Below are positions 6,344-10,421 of a stretch of 10,421 nucleotides of DNA, piece by piece. The notes beneath the pieces are model-generated. The model made no database searches. It was not told the origin of the DNA and saw only the letters and a program-made list of their open reading frames with translations. Origin of the DNA: Candidatus Aminicenantes bacterium UBA2199 (GTDB lineage Bacteria > Acidobacteriota > Aminicenantia > UBA2199); contig DCVB01000028.1 in assembly GCA_002327965.1 (NCBI GenBank), forward strand, positions 1-10,421. Reading direction: 5' to 3'. The translations under genes and the position numbers were made by a program. The first letter of the stretch is position 1, and each line of letters begins with the position of its first letter.

Positions 6344-8146
6344 ATGGCCGAAAGTTACATCATCAAATGCTGGTACTGCATGACCGAGTTCGACGCGGCC
6401 ACGGCCGCCGACTGCGGCCATTCAGCTCCGACCAAGATCTGCCCCTTCTGCCTGAAATGCTTTTGCAATGCCTCGGACGAATACAAGGCAAATTATGAAA
6501 AGAACTGCCCCAAGGAACTGCTGGCCGACCATAACGCCGCCCGGGATGCCCTGGTCCTCAAGATCGGCGAGATCCTGGTCAAGGCCGGCAAGATCTCGGT
6601 CGAGCAGCTGGACCGGGCCCTGGACAAGCAGCGCATCCTCAACAAGAAACTGGGCGAGGTGCTGATCATGATGTCGCTGATCACGCCCGACGAGCTGCAG
6701 CTGTATTTGCTCAACCAGAAGAGCATCGAGAAGATCGACCTGAAGAACTTCTCGCTGGATGCCGGGCTGGTCAGCCAGGTCGGCCGGGAGTTCTGCCTGG
6801 GCCAGAAGATCATCCCCATCGAGATCCAGGAGGTTGCCGACGGCCGCGTGTTGCGCTTCGCCTTCTATTCGATGAACGAGCTGCCGAAACTGAAAAAGCG
6901 CGGCGAGTTGCAGCGCTTCAAGCTGATACCCCACCTGGCCCAGAAGGAGGAGATCGAGAATCTCCTGAAGATCCTGGAAGGCGGCGACCGGGAGATCAGG
7001 ATCTACACATCTCCCGACAGCGCCAAGCATGTCCGTGTGCTGAACGCGCTGGTCAAGTCGGCCGTCCAGGTTGGGGTTTCCGACATCCTGTTCGAATTCA
7101 AGGACGGCCAGCTGGATATCTACTTCCGTAGCGGCGAACAGCTGGCACGCGTCAACCAGCCCATCGAGGACCCCAGGGAGTTCTTCGTCAAGGTCAAGGA
7201 GATCTGCGGATTCCGCGAAAGCAACGGGCCGTCGGCCCGGGAATCGTGGCTGAATTTAAGCAGGAATTTCAGTCATCTCAAGACCAAGGCGCTGTATTAT
7301 GCCGGCGGCTCGCAGGAGAACCTCCGCTTTCGCTTCTTCAACCTGAGGAATTATGCCCGGAATGTCGCCGACCTCGGGCTGGAGAGCGACGAGCTGGAGC
7401 GCGTCCAGGCCTTCCTGAGAAAGCCGGCCGGCCTGTTCATCGTGGCCGGCCCGACCTACAACCGCACCGCCGAAACGATGTACTCCCTGATGAACGCCCT
7501 GGCGGGCGAGCGCATCGCCACCGTCGAAACCATGGTGGTCCTGCGCAACGAGCGCTTCTTCCAGATCGAGAACCAGGGTGGCGACGTCAGCGACGCCGTC
7601 TACAAGAACCTGCTGTTCTACAAGCCCGATTCCATGTTCCTTTTCGACTATTTCCAGAAGAACTACAACCGCCAGTTCCTCGATTTCGTGGGCATGGGCA
7701 AGCTGTTCATCGAGCTGCAGGGATTTTCCTACGAGGAGATCTTCGAGAAGCTGCAGGTGGAGCACGATGTGCCGCCGTCGTTCCTGGTGGAGAACCTGCG
7801 CCTGGTGCTGTTCCAGCGGCAGGTGAAGGTTCTCTGCGCCGCCTGCAAGAAATCGAACCCGGTCCCGGCGCGCGAGCTCTTCAGGAACAAGAAGCTGAGC
7901 GGCGACTACCCGGTGTTCCAGGAAGCGGGTTGTCCCGAGTGCCAGTCCAGCGGTTACGGCGGCGAGGAGATCGTCCATGAAGTCTTCACCCTGGACAACC
8001 ATGAGCGGTCGCTTTTTCAGAAGCGGCATTTGGCCACCCTGGACCGCAAGATCTCCGAAGCCGGCAACCTGACCATCGCCCAGAAGGTGCTGAACCGCGT
8101 GCTGAAGGGCGAAGTGTCCCACAAGGAGAGCGGGCGCTTCTTCTGA
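6344..8146 (+). CDS. GspE/PilB-family pseudo-ATPase with Cys-rich N-terminus and MshEN domain
   Basis: 600 aa from the ATG at 6344 (in-frame ATGs also at 6308 and 6332). GGAAG lies 5 nt before 6344, and MAESYIIKCWYC is a natural start; the other two have poor or over-distant SDs. Order: a Cys cluster (C9, C12, C24, H26, C33, C36, C39, C41) likely binding zinc; an MshEN/T2SSE-N domain with two 24-residue motifs, KIG...Q (73-96) and KLG...Q (102-125), separated by exactly 5 residues; then a T2SS/T4P ATPase-like region whose motifs align but are ruined. Walker A GPTGSGKT reads GPTYNRTA (369-376, no Lys), the Asp box ED reads ET (395-396), and Walker B GE reads FD (434-435). The C-terminal zinc pairs remain (C498/C501, C530/C533). 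It should not hydrolyse ATP. Probable role: regulatory or scaffold partner of a pilus/secretion system, or a c-di-GMP receptor. No partner genes lie nearby. Confidence 0.8.
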   Translation: MAESYIIKCWYCMTEFDAATAADCGHSAPTKICPFCLKCFCNASDEYKANYEKNCPKELLADHNAARDALVLKIGEILVKAGKISVEQLDRALDKQRILNKKLGEVLIMMSLITPDELQLYLLNQKSIEKIDLKNFSLDAGLVSQVGREFCLGQKIIPIEIQEVADGRVLRFAFYSMNELPKLKKRGELQRFKLIPHLAQKEEIENLLKILEGGDREIRIYTSPDSAKHVRVLNALVKSAVQVGVSDILFEFKDGQLDIYFRSGEQLARVNQPIEDPREFFVKVKEICGFRESNGPSARESWLNLSRNFSHLKTKALYYAGGSQENLRFRFFNLRNYARNVADLGLESDELERVQAFLRKPAGLFIVAGPTYNRTAETMYSLMNALAGERIATVETMVVLRNERFFQIENQGGDVSDAVYKNLLFYKPDSMFLFDYFQKNYNRQFLDFVGMGKLFIELQGFSYEEIFEKLQVEHDVPPSFLVENLRLVLFQRQVKVLCAACKKSNPVPARELFRNKKLSGDYPVFQEAGCPECQSSGYGGEEIVHEVFTLDNHERSLFQKRHLATLDRKISEAGNLTIAQKVLNRVLKGEVSHKESGRFF

Positions 8147-8168
8147 TCCGTGATTTCGCGCCGGCAGT

Positions 8169-8477
8169 TCAACGAGCCAGGAAGTTGCGGTTGCAGTCCA
8201 GGCAGACATAGAGGCGCGGCCGCTCCTTGGCCTGCCGTCCCGCTTCTCGCCGCCGGCGCCAGAACAGGACGAGGGTCAGCAGCAGCAGGACGGCGGCCGG
8301 CAGGCTGGCGCGGCTGAGCAGGAAGAACAGCAGAATCGCCAGCAGGGACAGGAAAAAAAACAGCGTGCCGAGGGCGACGTCGAGCGGCGACTGCCCGTCG
8401 CCGGCAGGATCGTCGCTTTCAAACGGGATGGTGGCGCTGGAGCCGCAGGCCGGGCAGGATGGGAACGGCCGCGTCAC
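8169..8477 (-). CDS. Small membrane protein with split CxxC...CxxC zinc ribbon
   Basis: 102 aa, function unknown. N-terminal C8-P-A-C11, two adjoining membrane helices (about 36-54 and 59-73) ending in WRRRRE, and a C-terminal C92-L-D-C95. The two Cys pairs lie on the same side of a membrane hairpin (positive-inside rule: cytosolic) and could join into one zinc ribbon. Start ATG overlaps the exonuclease stop as ATGA (8477-8474), so it is translationally coupled to it. It ends 22 nt from the convergent GspE-like gene; no terminator is visible in the gap. Confidence 0.72.
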   Translation of the reverse strand: MTRPFPSCPACGSSATIPFESDDPAGDGQSPLDVALGTLFFFLSLLAILLFFLLSRASLPAAVLLLLTLVLFWRRRREAGRQAKERPRLYVCLDCNRNFLAR

Positions 8478-9445
8478 TTTTCCAGCAGGATGCGCGTTCC
8501 CAGGGCCTGGTTGAAGTCGGAGAAGAGCTTCTGGGCGTCGCCGACATTGAGCTGCTCGCTGAAGATGCTCATGCGCGAATCGAGCAGGTCAAGAATGTGC
8601 AGCAGGTAGGCCTCGCGCGTCTTGGGCACCTCGGGCGAGCCGAACTCCTTCTCGCCGTGGTGGGAGACGATCAGGTGCTGGAGGCGCACGCTCAGGGGCT
8701 CGGGAAAATCGGGGAGGCGCCGGATCATGTCCACCAGGATCGTCAGGCTGATGACCAGGTGCCCGAGCAGCCCCCCGGCCAGGGTGGTCTCCAGCGCCGG
8801 CTGGGTCTTGAACTCCTCGGTCTTGCCGATGTCGTGGAAGAGGGCGCCGACGAGAAGCAGCTCGGTGTCTAGGCCGTAATGCGGGGCCACGGCCAGGACC
8901 AGCTTCAGCAGCGCATGCGTGTGCTGCATCAGGCCGCCGGCGAAGGCATGGTGGATCTTCTGGGCGCCATAGGCCTGGGCGAAAACGGGACCGTATTCCT
9001 GCTGGAACATTTCGCTCAGCCGCCGCAGGTTCGGGTCGCGGATGTTCTCGTCGAGCAGGGCGAAGGTCTCCCGCAGCAACGCCACGCTGTCGAAAGGCGG
9101 CTGTTCGTCGAAATCCTCCGGGCGGCAGGCTTCGTCGCCCGCCTCCAGGGGCCGGGCGCGGGTGATGGTCAGCTGCAGCTTGCCGCGGTATTCCCTGACC
9201 TCGCCGGCGATACGGTAGATGTTCCCGGCCTGGATCACCTTGTGCAGGGGATCGACGTTCTCCCATACCTTGGCGGTCATGCGCCCGCTGCGGTCCATCA
9301 CCACCAGGTCCAGATAATCTTTTTTCCCGGCCAGCGTCTTGCGGCGGCTGACCTCCTGGACGCGGTAATACCCGTTGACGGCGTCGCCGACCTGCAGGCC
9401 GGCGATCGGCTGCGCCGCGTCCTTGGCCTTGTCAAAGAGATTCAT
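8474..9445 (-). CDS. yhaM: YhaM-like 3'-5' exoribonuclease (OB fold plus HD domain)
   Basis: 323 aa, close to the ~314 aa of B. subtilis YhaM. An OB-fold nucleic-acid-binding domain (about 15-100: LDLVVMDRSGRMTAKVW, then YRIAGEVREYRGKLQLTI) precedes an HD metal-dependent phosphohydrolase domain. Metal ligands visible: H175 in MQHTHALL, H204-D205 in ALFHDIGK, H229 in LLGHL, H262/H263 in VSHHGEKEFGSPEVPKT, and the D in LDLLDSR (286-289). YhaM enzymes degrade RNA (and some ssDNA) from the 3' end in the cytosol. AAGGAG sits 6 nt before the ATG at 9445, which also overlaps the previous stop (ATGA). All active-site groups are present, so activity is likely. Confidence 0.9.
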   Translation of the reverse strand: MNLFDKAKDAAQPIAGLQVGDAVNGYYRVQEVSRRKTLAGKKDYLDLVVMDRSGRMTAKVWENVDPLHKVIQAGNIYRIAGEVREYRGKLQLTITRARPLEAGDEACRPEDFDEQPPFDSVALLRETFALLDENIRDPNLRRLSEMFQQEYGPVFAQAYGAQKIHHAFAGGLMQHTHALLKLVLAVAPHYGLDTELLLVGALFHDIGKTEEFKTQPALETTLAGGLLGHLVISLTILVDMIRRLPDFPEPLSVRLQHLIVSHHGEKEFGSPEVPKTREAYLLHILDLLDSRMSIFSEQLNVGDAQKLFSDFNQALGTRILLEK

Positions 9446-10071
9446 TGCGGGCTCCTTAGCTTGATCTCGACCCGGTAGGCGGAGCGGATGTCGGCCAGCC
9501 AGTCGGACAACTGCTGTTCCATGCGCTGCCGGCGCAGGAAGGTCTCGATCTGCGGCGCCATCTCGACGAGGCTCTGCGGCTCCAGCCCGATCTGCAGGTG
9601 CGAGGGCAGGTAGACGCTATGGTAGAAAGCCTCGATCTCCTCGAAGGGAATGATGAGCTCCATGGGGAATTTTTCGCGCAGGACCTTTTCGTAAAGCACT
9701 TTCTCGCGGATGAACCGTTTGAAGTCGGCCCAGTTCATGGCGAAGCTGTCCAGAGTGGCCTGCAGCGCTTCCAGCGAACCGGCCTTCTGCAGGATCTGCC
9801 GCTGAACGGCCTCGACGTCCTCTTCGTCCAGGTTGAACTCGTCTCCGTACTCCAGGGCGATCACCTTGCAGGTGACCAGGTCGTCGAGGACGCGGGAATA
9901 GAATGCATCCTCGGACTCGCTCTCCAGGCGCTGCGCCGGGAACAGGGCGACGGCGCGCTCGACGTCGTGCAGGGTGATGATCTCCTCGTTGACCTGGGCT
10001 ACGATGCGGTCGACCAGGATCGCCCCGGGCTGGATCAGGATGAAAAGAGAAAGAATCGCCTTGATGATCAT
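9442..10071 (-). CDS. SurA N-domain-like exported chaperone without parvulin domain
   Basis: 209 aa. A short N-terminal hydrophobic segment (MIIKAILSLFILIQPG) leads into VDRIVAQVNEEIITLHDVER (20-39), the hallmark SurA/PpiC N-terminal start, followed by helices (to about 137) of the SurA N-domain. A parvulin domain is missing: only about 30 residues lie between it and the terminal helix PQIETFLRRQRMEQQLSDWL (173-192), which matches the SurA C-terminal helix. It probably binds outer-membrane or exported proteins without isomerase activity. ATG at 10071 is preferred over an open extension to 10134 because it directly begins a signal segment and has GGAGG, though only 3 nt away and buried in a hairpin. 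It is the first gene of a three-gene coupled operon. Confidence 0.75.
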   Translation of the reverse strand: MIIKAILSLFILIQPGAILVDRIVAQVNEEIITLHDVERAVALFPAQRLESESEDAFYSRVLDDLVTCKVIALEYGDEFNLDEEDVEAVQRQILQKAGSLEALQATLDSFAMNWADFKRFIREKVLYEKVLREKFPMELIIPFEEIEAFYHSVYLPSHLQIGLEPQSLVEMAPQIETFLRRQRMEQQLSDWLADIRSAYRVEIKLRSPQ

Positions 10072-10074
10072 GTG

Positions 10075-10102
10075 CCTCCATGGTAGCAGAAAGCCATGGA
10101 GG
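10075..10102 (-). promoter_or_regulatory. Hairpin burying the Shine-Dalgarno sequence of the SurA-like gene
   Basis: A perfect 9-bp inverted repeat: in the minus-strand RNA, CCUCCAUGG (10102-10094), a 10-nt loop (10093-10084) and CCAUGGAGG (10083-10075), then CAC and the AUG at 10071. The GGAGG of the 3' arm is the only SD-like sequence for this start and pairs fully with CCUCC of the 5' arm, so folding should block ribosome entry. Such layout is seen in RNA thermometers, attenuators and feedback-controlled leaders. Confidence 0.5.
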
Positions 10103-10135
10103 AAACAACGCCCGGTGCAGAAGTTCAGATACATA

Positions 10136-10190
10136 TTGGACTCTTAGAAGAACTCACGAAGTGAGTTCCTGAAGGCGGGCAGGAGTCTAA
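10136..10190. repeat. Folded palindromic element (three-way junction shape)
   Basis: An outer 8-bp stem (10136-10143 with 10183-10190, one G-T pair) encloses a perfect 8-bp hairpin with a GAA loop (GAACTCAC/GTGAGTTC, 10150-10168) and possibly a 3-bp CTG/CAG stem (10169-10171 with 10180-10182). The whole 55-bp unit sits between the SurA-like operon and a transposase-type gene. A T-run (TTTTTT, about 10200-10205) follows about 9 nt further on. It may be the end of an insertion element, a MITE-like or REP-like repeat, or a transcription stop; only one copy is in the window. Confidence 0.45.
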
Positions 10191-10227
10191 AATGCGGGCT
10201 TTTTTCTTATTCCGCGGTCTTCGTGGC

Positions 10228-10233
10228 TATAAT
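10228..10233 (+). promoter_or_regulatory. Perfect -10 box 6 nt before an ATG (possible leaderless start)
   Basis: TATAAT (10228-10233) matches the consensus fully. The -35 position is poor (TTCTTA or TCTTAT, depending on spacer length). Six nucleotides separate the box from the ATG at 10240, so the transcript would begin at or next to the start codon. Confidence 0.45.
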
Positions 10234-10239
10234 CGGTCT

Positions 10240-10421
10240 ATGCTACGCATCCAAGAGATCGGGAATCATCCCCAGAAGGCGGAGATCGAGCGCCGGCTGA
10301 AGGCGATCTACCTGCTGGACCGTGGTTTGGTGCAGGAGATAAAGATCGTCTATGGAGTATCGCGTTCGACGGTGTACGGCTGGAAGAAACGCCTGAAGCA
10401 GGGAGGCAATGATGTGCATGT
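10240..10421 (+). CDS. IS630-type helix-turn-helix protein, N-terminal part (cut by the window edge)
   Basis: 60 complete codons from the ATG at 10240 stay open to the window end. KAEIERRLKAIYLLDRGL (13-30) and GVSRSTVYGWKKRLKQGG (39-56) form a helix-turn-helix of the kind found at the N-terminus of IS630-type transposases and related orfA proteins, with SRSTVYGWKKRL as recognition helix. The catalytic DDE domain, if any, lies beyond the window, so it could also be a small HTH regulator. No SD is seen upstream (CGGTCT right before ATG), and a TATAAT box is only 6 nt away. A folded palindrome 50 nt upstream supports an insertion-element end. Confidence 0.65.
   Translation, partial: MLRIQEIGNHPQKAEIERRLKAIYLLDRGLVQEIKIVYGVSRSTVYGWKKRLKQGGNDVH

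Noticed and set aside
5581..6383. Long plus-strand ORFs opposite the ferritin and Bat genes (similar shadows opposite most genes).
   Set aside because: High G+C creates long open antisense frames. Their proteins show no recognisable motifs, while the opposite strand encodes clear families.
10072..10134. N-terminal extension of the SurA-like protein from the ATG at 10134.
   Set aside because: It would bury the signal segment behind 21 residues rich in Cys, Phe and Trp, with no resemblance to the family. The DNA there is better explained by the hairpin leader.

Overview
The window is bacterial, G+C-rich and densely packed. Its gene set (Bat-type VWA operon, SurA-like chaperone, predicted exported thioredoxin-like protein, GspE/PilB-family protein) suggests a didermic environmental bacterium, possibly of the Acidobacteriota/Aminicenantes type. 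That placement is a guess, because no phylogenetic marker is present. There is no rRNA, tRNA or CRISPR array. The only sign of mobile DNA is at the far right edge.

Layout from left to right. (i) 1-283, minus: the N-terminal part of an AlaX-like alanyl-tRNA editing protein, cut by the window edge. (ii) 428-2169, plus: a near-consensus sigma-70 promoter drives a predicted exported thioredoxin-like protein, followed by a THUMP-containing RlmL/YpsC-type 23S rRNA guanine methyltransferase. (iii) 5627-2191, minus: one promoter heads a five-gene run: an unknown 90-aa protein, a DUF58 protein, a BatD/DUF4381-like membrane protein, a BatA/BatB-like VWA membrane protein and a lone HicB-like protein. 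(iv) 6241-5697, minus: a bacterial ferritin with a complete ferroxidase site and its own upstream region. (v) 6344-8146, plus: a GspE/PilB-family protein whose Walker A, Walker B and neighbouring ATPase boxes are destroyed. It keeps a tandem 24-5-24-residue MshEN-type (c-di-GMP-binding) repeat and has a Cys-rich N-terminus. (vi) 10071-8169, minus: a tightly coupled operon (two ATGA overlaps) of a SurA-N-like protein, a YhaM-like OB-HD exoribonuclease and a small zinc-ribbon membrane protein. A 9-bp hairpin buries the Shine-Dalgarno sequence of its first gene. (vii) 10136-10421: a folded palindromic element, then a TATAAT box 6 nt before the start codon of a truncated IS630-type helix-turn-helix protein, probably the end of an insertion element.

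The points most worth following are the pseudo-ATPase with an apparently intact c-di-GMP module, the SD-sequestering hairpin at 10075-10102, and the Bat operon that starts with an unknown gene instead of moxR.
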